Position numbers and translations under genes: made by a program. From assembly GCF_932274485.2 (NCBI RefSeq), contig NC_065884.2:32817540-32881539 (forward strand): a DNA stretch of 64,000 bases, written 5' to 3'. The notes beneath the pieces were generated by a model, which searched no databases, was not told where the DNA came from, and saw only the letters and a program-made list of their open reading frames with translations. Below, piece by piece: positions 34,441 to 44,289 of this stretch (position 1 is its first letter; every line of letters starts with the position of its first letter). The stretch comes from Patella vulgata (taxonomy: Eukaryota > Mollusca > Gastropoda > Patellidae).

Positions 34441-35156
34441 AAGTGATCTTAACAAAATTGGTTATTTCTCGGCAGGGGAAGATGTTATAAACAATTTTTT
34501 GTTATCAATATGATCGTATTGATTTATACTATTTGTCTATTGGAATCAAATATCGTAATTTTAAACGAAGAATAAATAAATTGTTTTCGAGGCTAAAATT
34601 AATTTTATAAAATCGTAAATGACAAAAGGCATCACATGGTGATAATTTTATGATAATCAGATAATAATTGACAGTTTTATGGACCAAAAACCATGAAAAG
34701 TGACTTGTTTTTCTCCGCAACCGAACAAGTTAGACATCATATTGTCATATTGGAATTCTATTAACATGTTGATTTAAACCAAAAGTTGAAATTTTTAATA
34801 CATATCAAATAATTCTTAGTTGAAAGAAATATTAATTTTAAAGGTTAAAAATACAATTTTTGACAAAATGGCGTCACTTCTGGTGACAGTGAAAATGTTA
34901 AATTGGTTTGACCTAATGAAAAGTGACATTAGGCATCAAATGGTGTCACTTTTATGAAAATCCAATAATAGACTATTTTACAGGCAAAATAACGAAAACA
35001 GTGCCTTATGCAAAATTGCCTATTTCTAGGCAACTGCTTATATTACACAAACTAATTTTAACATACTTTTAACATAAATTTACATAATTTTAACATAATA
35101 TTTGCTTTCGAAAAGTGATACCGAACCTTCAAAATTGCAGTTTTGGGAAAAATTCA
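34441..35156 (+). repeat. G repeat, about 300-bp degenerate units
   Basis: AAAGGCATCACATGGTGATA at about 34,626 recurs as TTAGGCATCAAATGGTGTCA at about 34,930, with the following ATTTTATGATAATCAGATAA / CTTTTATGAAAATCCAATAA and a CCTATTTCT(A/C)GGCA block also repeated. There are about two and a half copies. It directly precedes B units, so it may be a further core module of the same element group. Confidence 0.5.
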
Positions 35157-35735
35157 AAGTGATCAAAGGCCATAACTCTGGCAGTAGTTATTGAAAATCA
35201 ATAGGATTCTTTGTCTCATGATCTTAAACACTGTGTATCAATTTAAAGTCAATCGGATATTATCTTTGGCCTATAGAGCATCCACAAGATGTTTTGAAGT
35301 GATCAAGGGCCATAACTCTGGCAGTAATTATCAGAAATTGCTGAAAATCAATAGGCTTCATTGTCTCATGACTTTAAACAATGTGTATAAATGTCAAGTC
35401 AATCAAATATTAACTTTTTTGGAAAACTTCACAGTGATCAAAGGCCATAACTCTGGCAGTGATTATTGGCAATCGTTGAAAATCAATAGGCTTCTTTGTC
35501 TCATGATCTTAAACACTGTGTATCAATTTAAAGTCAATCGGTTATTATCTTTGGCCTCTAGAGCGTCCACAAGATTTTTTGAAGTGATCAAGGGCCATAA
35601 CTCTGGCATTAAGTATCAGAAATTGCTGAAAATCAATAGGTTTCTTTGTCTCATGACCTTAAACACTGTGTATGAATTTAAAGTCAATCGGATATTAACT
35701 TTGGCCTCTAGAACATCCACAAGCAATAAATAGTT
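35157..35735 (+). repeat. B-family array without 3' module
   Basis: Four B units with GATCAARGGCCATAACTCTG at about 35,160, 35,299, 35,434 and 35,586. Each has AAATCAATAGGNTTCNTTGT, ACACTGTGTATCAATTTAAA and CTAGAGCRTCCACAAGA. The 180-residue open frame across it is an artefact of the unit length. It stops at CACAAGCAATAAATAG without the hairpin or TGTGGGCGTAT end. Confidence 0.75.
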
Positions 35736-35759
35736 GCTAACCTTACAGTAAAATAAGGA

Positions 35760-36020
35760 ATAAATATGCCAAGTTCATTTAGAATTCCAGCCTGTAGACA
35801 AAAGAACAAAAATTGGGCGTGGCTCTGCCCCTGGGGGTTGGACATGGACCAATATAGGTACAACTCTATACTGAATCATTCCAAATTGGATCCAAATCTG
35901 TTAAAAATTGAAACCTGTATATCATTTACAGACAAAATATCAACAAAACGTGGGTGTAGCAACACCGAAAGGGCATGGGTGGGAGATGAGGGGTGGAGGA
36001 GGGGGTCATGCACCAAAATC
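35760..36020 (+). repeat. E repeat (GTGGCTCTGCCCCTGGGGGTTGG-type), copy 1
   Basis: GGCGTGGCTCTGCCCCTGGG then GGTTGGACATGG recur at 38,893-38,930 and 39,862-39,890. This copy also holds AGTTCATTTAGAATTCCAGC and CCTGTAGACAAAAG, matching 38,965-39,005. Confidence 0.6.
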
Positions 36021-37076
36021 AATAGTTGACGCCCTTAGGCTGTAAGATGGGATTTCAAAATTTTTCTTGGCGGACATTTTTACCGGAAATAAAGGGACAT
36101 AACTCTTATCGTTATTTAAGATGGCAGTTTTTAGACCACACACAAAAATCACGTGTAAACAAAATATTCAAATTCGTCCGTAATATTCCTACAAAATTCG
36201 TCATAAGTCGCTACATTTTTCAGCAGAAGTCCGGCATTCGTCTTATACTCCGTTACGACTTATGTACAGAGGGTAAGAAAATGATATCCCTAAAATTTTT
36301 GGGCAATAAACGTTGCTCTACCGCAACCAGCGAATGACACCATCCACTAAATAATCGCACTGTACTCTAGCACGCGCTATTGTCTAAAACAAGTAAGTAC
36401 TTACACTATTCCAATCGACATATTCATCAACATTGCCTAGATTATTTATTTCTTTATGTAAAAACATAAACCCCATTCAAAATATGATCATAAATCCGAG
36501 AATATGCCATCAAAATAGAATCTTTTCTTCGACATTAAAAGCGTGTATTTAGTCACGTGTTCATTTCATAATTTCACGCGTCTCGCGAGATTTCTAATAC
36601 CGGTTCAGTTGTCGTACTTTAACCGTCTGAAGCTGTTTTTCTTTCAAGTTTAATCAGATTTTCTTCAAACAAGGACAACTTTGCTCTGAAAATTCTAAAC
36701 ACGCTTCGAACAACGCAATTTTGATAACTTCTTTCTAAAACCGGCAAATTCGTAGGTACATATCACTTACCGTCATACAGCCGAAGCTACATGTAGAGTA
36801 ACGGAATCTGCCGAGGTTTTCCGAGTGCAGTTACCGCGTGCGAGCAATAATGTCTAATATTTTTCGGATTTGTGTGTGTGTGAAATAGCTTTATTTAACA
36901 CTCGCTTCCACCGAAGTGATATCGCAGACGAATTACAATGATTGTCTATTGATCTGGGCGATATATACTCTTACAATATGTGACTTCTGTGACTAGATTA
37001 TACATATTGTCGGCTCACATCAATGCGATTAAAATGGCCGACAATGCAGAAACCACGAGGTTAACACGAATATTAA
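36021..37076. other. unassigned sequence
   Basis: No gene supported. Open frame 36,026-36,337 (+) has no motif. ATAACTCTTATCGTTATTTA near 36,090 echoes the pearl-core style, and CACGCGTCTCGCGAGATTTC at about 36,574 is CpG-richer than its surroundings. Confidence 0.35.
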
Positions 37077-38500
37077 GATAGGTTGCCAGGCAACAAAACA
37101 TACGCCCACAGCAGCTAAATCGTCCGAGCTGTCGTCAAGGGTTGTCGCATATTTATTCCTTTGTAGGTAATTGGGGGCCTTTACAAGACAGTTCCATACA
37201 GATCAGATTATAAATTTTGTCATTTGAGGGTTTACAAGGATCTACAAATTGAAACAAGGGTCTCAACTCTGAAAGAAATCTACAGAAATTGTTGAAATTT
37301 GACAGGCTTTTTCGTTTACTAATTTAAATAATGCATATAAATTTCATACAGATCACATGATCACTTTTGTCATTCAAATGTTCACAATCGCCATAACTCT
37401 AGAAATTATTGATGGAAATTGCTGAAATTCAATAGACCTGTTTCACAAATTTAAATGATGCATATAAATTTCATACATATCGGATGATAACTATCATCAA
37501 TTGAGCATTAACAAGGTTTAACAATGTGAAACAAGAGCAATAACTCTAGAAGTAATTATTGTAAATTGCTGAAATTCAATAGGCTTTTTTGTTTCACTAA
37601 TTTAAATCATGCATATAAATTTCACAAAGATTGGTTGATAACTTTTAGCGTTAGAGCTAGCGTTCACAAGGATCAATAAAGTGAAACAAGGGCCATAAAT
37701 AACTCTAGACGTAATAAACGGGAATTGCTGAAATTCAATAGGCTTCTTCGTTTCAGCAATCTAAATAAGGCATATAAATTTCAGAAATATCGGATGATAA
37801 CTTTTGATGTGAGAGCGTTCACAAGGATCAATAAAGTGAAACAAGGACCATAACTCTAGACGTAATAAATGAAAATTACCGAAATTCAATAGGCATCTTT
37901 GTTTCAGTAATCTAAATAATGCATATAAATTTCAGAAAGATCGGGTGATAACTTTTTGCGTTAGAGCGTTCACAAGGATCAATAAAGTGAAACAAGGGGC
38001 ATAACTCTAGACGTAATAAACGGGAATTGCTGAAATTTAATAGGCTTCTTCGTTTCAGTAATCTAAATAATGCATATAAATTTCAGAAAGATCGGGTGAT
38101 AACTTTTTGCGTTAGAGTGTTCACAAGGTTCAATAAAGTGAAACAAGGGCCATAACTCTAGACGTAATAAACAGAAATTGTTGAAATTCAATAGGTTTCT
38201 TCGTTTCACTAACTTAAATATTGGATATAAATTTCACAAAGATTGTATGTTAACTTTTGGCATTAGAGCGTTCACAAGGTTCAACAAGGGCCATAACTCT
38301 AGACGTAATAAACGGAAATTATTGAAATTAAATAGGATTCTTCATCTCACTAATGTAAACAACATATATCAATTTTAAAACAAGCGTTAGAGCGTTCACA
38401 AGAAATTGTGGACGACGGACGGACCGACGGACGAACCGACAGATGGACGGACGGGGTGACGGCAATATACGTCCACATTTCAATGTGGGTGTATAAAAAT
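37077..38500 (+). mobile_element. pearl/HINE-like element, C core
   Basis: Carries the same 5' module as the B elements (GATAGGTTGCCAGGCAAC, ATACGCCCACAGCAGC) but a different core. The C units of about 150 bp contain GGGCCATAACTCTAGACGTA, ATTGCTGAAATTCAATAGGC, GCATATAAATTTCA, GATCGGRTGATAACTTTT and AGAGCGTTCACAAGG, with anchors near 37,849, 38,000 and 38,150 and older units before. The 3' end has a GACGGACGGACCGACGGACG-type microsatellite, ACGTCCACATTTCAATGTGG and GTGTATAAAAAT. It appears complete at both ends and has no coding sequence. Confidence 0.8.
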
Positions 38501-38835
38501 TATAATGGATTGATGAATAGTCCGACAAAGGGGAAACAAAGGATTAAGTCAGTCAATCAAGGAGGATTAAGTAGATAATCAAGGTAGGTTTGTAGATGGT
38601 ATAACACGATAAATATGTTGATCACTTAATTACCTAATCAATCCAGCCTATTATCAACGATAATCGGGTTGAGTGGTAATTATACAATCAGTAAACTATA
38701 TTAATTTTGGAATTTTGAATATTGTTCACCATGTCTTGATGTCCGATTGGGCATATTCCCGGTCGGACAATTTTGGGCGTTTGGAAAAAAGATTCGGACA
38801 AGTTCGGAATATACGGGCAAAATCCCATCACTGCC
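38501..38835. other. unassigned sequence
   Basis: No gene or repeat recognised. Confidence 0.35.
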
Positions 38836-39024
38836 AAGTACAAAGCTGATCCATTCAGAATTGCGGCTTGTAAACGATAAGCACAAAAGTTGGGCGTGAC
38901 TCTGCTCCTAGGGGTTGGGACATGCAGTTGTCGTCCTTAGGCTATAAGGAATACATATCCCAAGTTCAAAGACGATCCATTAAGAATCATGGCCTGTAGG
39001 CAACACACAAAAACACAAAGAAAA
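38836..39024 (+). repeat. E repeat, copies 2 and 3, interrupted by the B element
   Basis: Two partial E units (GATCCATTCAGAATTGCGGC ... TTGGGCGTGACTCTGCTCCT; GATCCATTAAGAATCATGGC ... CAACACACAAAAACAC). The second breaks at AAAGAAAA and resumes at about 39,858 as ATGGGTATGGCTCTGCCCCT on the far side of the B element. Confidence 0.6.
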
Positions 39025-39857
39025 GATAGGTTGCCAGGCAACATAACATACGTCCACAGCAGCTATATCGTCCGGGCAGTCAACAAAAGTTGTTGCATAT
39101 TTTTACTTTTTTCGAAGAGTAACAACTCATTAAGTAATTATCAGAAAACCATTAGAATTTGTTCTGTTTTTATAAAGTTCTGCCCCATGCTAACGTTTAG
39201 TATACAAAATTTTTAAAGGATTCTTTGTCTCATGACCTTAAACACTGTGTATAAATTTAAAGTCAATCGGATATTAACTTTACCCTCTAGAGCATCCACA
39301 AGATTTTTCAAAGTGATCAAGGGCCATAACTCTGGCAGTAATTATCGGAAATCGCTGAAAATCAATAGGCTTCTTCGTCTCATGACTTTAAACACTGTGT
39401 ATAAATTTAAAGTCAATCTGATATTAACTTTAGCCTCTAGAGCGTCCACAAGATTTTTCAAAGTGATCAAGGGCCATAACTCTGGCAGTAATTATCGGAA
39501 ATCGCTGAAAATCAATAGGCTTCTTCGTTTCATGACCTTAAACACTGTGTATAAATTTAAAGTCAATCTGATATTAACTTTAGCCTCTAGAGCGTCCACA
39601 AGATTTTTTGAAGTGATCAAGGGCCATAACTCTGGCAGTAATTATCGGAAATCGCTGAAAATCAATAGGCTTCTTCGTCTCATGGCCTTAAACACTGTAT
39701 ATAAATTTAAAGTCAATCAGTTATTAACTTGAGCCTCTAGAGCGTCCACAATTGCTTGTGGACGCTCTAGAGGCTAAAGTTAATATCCGATTAACGGACG
39801 GACGGACGGACGGGGGTGACAACAATATACGATCACATTTCAATGTGGGCGTATAAA
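39025..39857 (+). mobile_element. pearl/HINE-like element, B core (copy 2), nested in E repeat
   Basis: The 5' module starts GATAGGTTGCCAGGCAAC, followed by ATACGTCCACAGCAGC. The core has near-identical B units with GTGATCAAGGGCCATAAC at 39,313, 39,463 and 39,613, exactly 150 bp apart. The 3' end has an inverted piece of B unit forming a large hairpin (39,733-39,774), then GGACGGACGGACGGACGGGG, ACAATATACGATCACATTTC, AATGTGGGCGTATAAA. The flanks read as one continuous E repeat if the element is removed, which fixes its ends to within a few A/T bases. The 166-residue open frame inside is an artefact of 150 being a multiple of three. Confidence 0.85.
39733..39774 (+). other. perfect 18-bp stem, 6-nt loop hairpin
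   Basis: GCCTCTAGAGCGTCCACA, loop ATTGCT, then TGTGGACGCTCTAGAGGC. Pairing continues imperfectly on both sides (ATTAACTT / AAGTTAAT) for roughly 15 more positions. The right arm is an inverted end of the B unit. Confidence 0.9.
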
Positions 39858-39894
39858 AATGGGTATGGCTCTGCCCCTGGGGGTTGGGTTATCA

Positions 39895-41984
39895 CCAAAC
39901 CAGCGGCTTCCAGGCAGGATATGCCCACATTTTCGAGAGATGGAGCTAAAAAGAAAGTGATTTTTCCTACAATCAAGGGCCATAATTCAGGGAATTACAA
40001 TTCGATATGCGGAAATATCGAAAGGAACCGAGATCTTTGTGTTATGAACTTACATTTCAAGTGTCAACAAAATTGGGTAAAAATTGTGACCTCTTTAGGG
40101 TCCACAACCTTGATATACCATATTTTTAGGCTATTTGAGAATGAAGGGCAGACATTTTGTCTGTCAGTTGTGGGCCGATTTTCACGAAATTCAAACTCAG
40201 CCGTCCTTAGGGTGTAACGGTGATATAATAATACATTTTTTTAAATCGGATAAAAATTATGACCTCTATAGAGTCCACAAGCTAAAAATGCGATTTTCTG
40301 TACAATCATGGGTCATAATTCAGGAAGTTATGGTCTGGGATATGCACAAATATCGAAAGGAACCAAGATCTTTGGGTTACTTATAAACTTACATTTCAAG
40401 TTTCAACAAAATCGGATAAAAATTGTGACCTCTATAGGGTCCACAACCTTGATATACCATATTTTTACGCTATTTGAGAACGAACAGCGGCCATTTTGCC
40501 TGTCAATATTGGGCCGATTTTCACGAAATTCGAACTCAGCCGTCCTTAGGGTGTAACGATGATATAATAATACGTTTTTTTTTAAATCGGATAAAATTTA
40601 TGACATCTATAGGGTCCACAAGCTAACCAGCGGATGCCAGGCAGGATACGCCCACATTTTCGAGAGATGGATTGAGACCAAGCTAACAAGAAAGTGATTT
40701 TTCATACAATCAAGGGTCATAATTCAGGAAATTTCAATTCGATATGCGCGAATATCGACAGGAACTGAGATCTTTGGGTTATAAACTTACATTTCAAGTT
40801 TCAACAAAATCGGATATAAATTGTGACCTCTATAGGGTCCACAACCTTGATATACCATATTTTTACGCTATTTGAGAACGAGGGGCGGTCAGTTTTGGGC
40901 TGATTTTCATGAAATTCGAACTCAGCCGTCTTTGGGGTGTAACAGTGATATATTAATAAGTTTTTAAAATCAGATGAAAATTATGACCTCTATAGGGTCC
41001 ACAAGCTAAAAACGCAATTTTTTCGTACAATCAGGGACCATAATTCAGGAAGTTACGGTCTGATATGCGCGAATATCGAAAGGAACCAAGATCTTTGTGT
41101 TATAAACTTACATTTCAAGTTTCAACAAAATCGGATAAAAATTGTGACCTTTATAGGGTCCACAACCTTGATATATGATATTTTTACGCTATTTGAGAAC
41201 GAACGGAGGCAATTTTGTCTGTCAGTTTTGGGCCGATTTTCACAAAATTCGAACTTAACTGTCCTTAGGGTTTAACGGTGATATAATAATACGTTTTTTT
41301 AAATCAGATAAAAATTATGACCTCTATAGGGTCCACAAGCTAAAAACGTGATTTTTCTTACAATCAGGGGCCATAATTCAGGAAGTTACGTTCCGATATG
41401 CGCAAATATCGAAAGGAACCAAGAACTTTGAGTTATAATCATACATTTCGAGTTTAATCCAAATGGGATAAAAATTGTGACCTCTACAGTGTTCACAAGC
41501 TAAAAACGTGATTTTTCGTACAATCAGGGGCCATAATCCATGAAGTTACAGTCCGAAATACGCCAATATCGAAAGCAATCGAGATCTTGTGGAGATAAAC
41601 CTATATTTCAAGTTTCGTTGAAATCGGATAAGAATTGTGACCTGTAGAGTGTTCACAAACAATTTGTGAGTGTTCACAAACAACTTTGAGTTATAATCAT
41701 ACATTTCGAGTTTAATCCAAATGGGATAAAAATTGTGACCTCTACAGTGTTCACAAGCTAAAAACGTGATTTTTCGTACAATCAGGGGCCATAATCCATG
41801 AAGTTACAGTCCGAAATACGCCAATATCGAAAGCAATCGAGATCTTGTGGAGATAAACCTATATTTCAAGTTTCGTTGAATCGGATAAGAATTGTGACCT
41901 GTAGAGTGTTCACAAACAATTGTGGACGGACGGACAGGGGCGACGACAATATACATCCACATGAAAATGTGGGCGTATAAAAAT
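39895..41984 (+). mobile_element. A-core element array with 3' module
   Basis: Two A-type 5' modules (CCAGCGGCTTCCAGGCAGGA at about 39,899; CCAGCGGATGCCAGGCAGGA at about 40,626), each followed by TA(T/C)GCCCACATTTTCGAGAG. A units of about 320-333 bp have CATAATTCAGG anchors near 39,981, 40,314, 41,039 and 41,370. A shared 3' end follows at 41,925-41,984 (GACGGACGGACAGGGGCGAC, CCACATGAAAATGTGGGCGT). A 258-bp tandem duplication lies inside. No coding sequence is seen; the open frames at 39,816-40,556 are repeat by-products. Confidence 0.78.
41424..41939 (+). repeat. 258-bp recent tandem duplication within A array
   Basis: AACTTTGAGTTATAATCATA at 41,424 recurs at 41,682. The following about 235 bases are the same by eye apart from one missing base (GTTGAAATCGG versus GTTGAATCGG). 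Confidence 0.85.
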
Positions 41985-42624
41985 GTGACTGATATTTCAA
42001 GATTTCGATTGGCAAGTTATAAGGTGCCAGTGAAACCTGGCATAGTTTTAGTTTGAACATATTTTATTACCAAACATCAAACTATAAATCACATCAAAGT
42101 AGCTCTGAATAAAAAGAGGAAAAGAATCAACAACATCACTTCCAAACATTATGTTCAATATGATTAGTCATGTTTAATTTGAGTGGAATATGATTGAACT
42201 GTGTTATGCATGGTTGCTTCACAGGTCTGGTTCTAAAATTTAGAATCTAAATTAATATTTTTATTATTCGTTATATTTACAACATTTATAAAGCGCACGT
42301 CCCTCACACAAATGTTTAGAGGTGCAATAGGATACAATAGGATATCACATCAAAATAATCAAGTATATAAATATATATAGAACTTGAAACATAAATCTCT
42401 AAAACATTTGTAATATAATTGTAAAAAGTCATAATAAATATTAGCTAAAACACTAATAAAGATATAGATGTATTTAGAAGTTTAATCTGTCTTTCTTTGT
42501 GTTTTCTAGCCCAAACACTAAGGTGTGGGGGAATGATTGGTCCTTGGGTACTTACTAAAACTGGAGACCAAAAGGTTGATGAACACAACAAGTCTAAACA
42601 TTGTAAATGTTTGGCAAGGCTTAC
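41985..42624. other. intron-like unassigned sequence next to ZIP exon A
   Basis: AT-rich with no repeat recognised. It lies directly downstream of exon A's donor (minus strand) and is probably intron. Confidence 0.4.
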
Positions 42625-42747
42625 CTCTCTCCATTGCATCAACATTTTCATGATTCTTTCTGTGAGGTAGAATAGATAGATACCACCTATTACAGTAGTG
42701 GATTTTAAAATATAACTTGTATCACCTTCTGCTGCTAAACCAAATGC
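42625..42747 (-). CDS. exon of ZIP (SLC39) metal transporter, ZIP8/ZIP14-like
   Basis: A 123-bp (41-codon) exon on the minus strand, phase 0 at both ends. Acceptor TTTTTGTTTTGTAG lies before it and donor GTAAGCC after its last codon. It reads AFGLAAEGDTSYILKSTTVI followed by GGIYLFYLTERIMKMLMQWRE. This aligns residue by residue, from memory, with the human ZIP14 segment [20 protein letters not shown] / GFYLFFFTEKILKILL, the third membrane segment of LIV-1-type ZIP transporters, which carry zinc, iron or manganese into the cytosol across plasma or endosomal membranes. The preceding exon, ending in a LIPE-like sequence, is not seen in the window. A Tc1 element ends 33 bp upstream of the acceptor. 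Confidence 0.85.
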
Positions 42748-42780
42748 CTACAAAACAAAAATCAGGTTCAGCATGTACTA

Positions 42781-44289
42781 TACTATTCAAAAAAAGTAGG
42801 GGATACTAAAATATGCAAATGACTACGAAAAAAGTCACTATAGAACCTAACAGAAGAAACATTTCCAGTTACATGTGACGCCCAAACGCACCAATAGCTA
42901 CCGCATGGAATGCAGGTGATGCTTGGGATCATCATGGGGGTCCAACCCAAGATTTGCACGACTCTGACTTTGAATGTTACAGTCATTGTGGCATTGAATT
43001 CCAGGGTGGAAACATCAGTTTAATTGTTTTAGTGACCAGAAAACAAATTTTGATATGCGTCGGCTTACCCAAAATGAAAGGTTACGTGCCCTTGGCATGC
43101 TACAGATCGGCACAACACAGGCGGTTGTGGCGCGGACGATGAATGTTTCTCAGTCTGTCATAAGCAGGCTATGGTCCAGATACCGTGATACACAATCTGT
43201 ACAGGACAGACCACGCTCAAGTCGACCAAGGGCGACAACTCAAGCCCAGGATCGATTTATCCGTACCTTGGCCTTGAGAAATCGTGTCATCACAGCAAAT
43301 CAGATCAGCGCTCGTCTTCAAACAGACACTGGTGTGAGAGTGAGTGGCCAGACGATTCGGAATCGACTGCATAGGGGTCACCTTCGCGCCCGACGTCCTC
43401 GCGTGATCCCTTGTTTGAGAGATCATCACATTCAGGCAAGACGTCGTTGGTGTAGGGATCGTCAACACTGGGATAATCGACGCTGGAGCAATGTGATGTT
43501 TTCAGATGAGTCAAGGTTCACTGTTGATTTTTTGGACAGACGTAGGAGGGTGTGGCGTCGTCGAAACGAGCGCTTCCAAGACGTTAACGTCATCAGACAT
43601 GATCGATTTGGGGGTGGTTCTGTTATGGTGTGGGGAGGCATCACTGTTGCTGGAAGAACGGCTTTACATGTTGTTGCAGGGCGTGTTACAGGTCAGTACT
43701 ACCGGGACAACATCTTGGCAGTCCATGTTGTGCCGTTCGCACGACGTCATGGCCGCCGTTTCATCTTCCAGGATGACAACGCAAGATGTCACAGGGCCAG
43801 GATCGTTACAGGTTACCTCCAACAACAGAACATCACCACATTACCTTGGCCAGCACTGAGTCCCGACCTCTCCCCCATCGAGCATGTCTGGGACATGCTT
43901 GGACAGAGGTTACGTCAACGTCAACAACGTCCTGCCAATGTCCAAGAACTTGCTGCTGCGTTGCAACAGGAATGGGACAATCTGGACCAAAATGACCTTA
44001 GACGTCTCATTAGGAGTATGCCACGTCGGATCAATGCTTGTTTGGCAAACAGAGGAGGATTTACCCGTTACTGACTTGGTTGTGATGCTGTGGTAACTTT
44101 GCTGTTTGACCCCGGGTATCATTTTACCCTTATAATGGTCAGTCTGTGCCTTACTTAGTCTAACGATCATTTGGAATAAATCGATGAATGTGAACTTCAT
44201 TTAATTTTGTCATTTGTTTCTTCGTCAGTTTCATTAGGTGACTTTAATAACACTTAAAAATCAAATACCCCTACTTTTTTTGAATAGTA
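42781..44289 (+). mobile_element. Tc1-type transposon copy 4, coding-complete
   Basis: 1,509 bp, TA at 42,779-42,780 and 44,290-44,291. Both TACTATTC ends are present, but the left terminal repeat lacks about 20 bp inside and the right has one base missing (AAATACCCC for AAATATCCCC). The transposase reads on the plus strand, opposite to the host ZIP exon. It lies in the presumed intron 33 bp from that exon's acceptor. Confidence 0.95.
43055..44074 (+). CDS. Tc1-family DD34E transposase
   Basis: 339 codons, complete. Domain layout as in copy 3: N-terminal helix-turn-helix pair, then the catalytic core Asp151 (SDESRF), Asp241 (QDDNARCH) and Glu276 (IEHVW). It keeps Gln at 239 and Gly in FGGGSV and AGRTAL, which look ancestral because copy 2 shares them. 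One difference is the linker, DRPRSSRPRA instead of DRPRSGRPRA; this Gly is part of the GRPR-type DNA-contact motif of Tc1 enzymes, so binding could be weakened. Of the four copies this one has the most family-typical catalytic core. Confidence 0.95.
   Translation: MRRLTQNERLRALGMLQIGTTQAVVARTMNVSQSVISRLWSRYRDTQSVQDRPRSSRPRATTQAQDRFIRTLALRNRVITANQISARLQTDTGVRVSGQTIRNRLHRGHLRARRPRVIPCLRDHHIQARRRWCRDRQHWDNRRWSNVMFSDESRFTVDFLDRRRRVWRRRNERFQDVNVIRHDRFGGGSVMVWGGITVAGRTALHVVAGRVTGQYYRDNILAVHVVPFARRHGRRFIFQDDNARCHRARIVTGYLQQQNITTLPWPALSPDLSPIEHVWDMLGQRLRQRQQRPANVQELAAALQQEWDNLDQNDLRRLIRSMPRRINACLANRGGFTRY

Noticed and set aside
35191-35733. 180-residue open frame in B repeats (also 166 residues at 39,232-39,732)
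   Set aside because: The B unit is 150 bp, a multiple of three, so one frame can stay open through many copies. The protein is simply the translated repeat and there is no other gene sign.
34097-38500. CRISPR-like array of regularly spaced repeats
   Set aside because: Units are contiguous tandem copies without unique spacers, in an animal genome with mobile-element ends.
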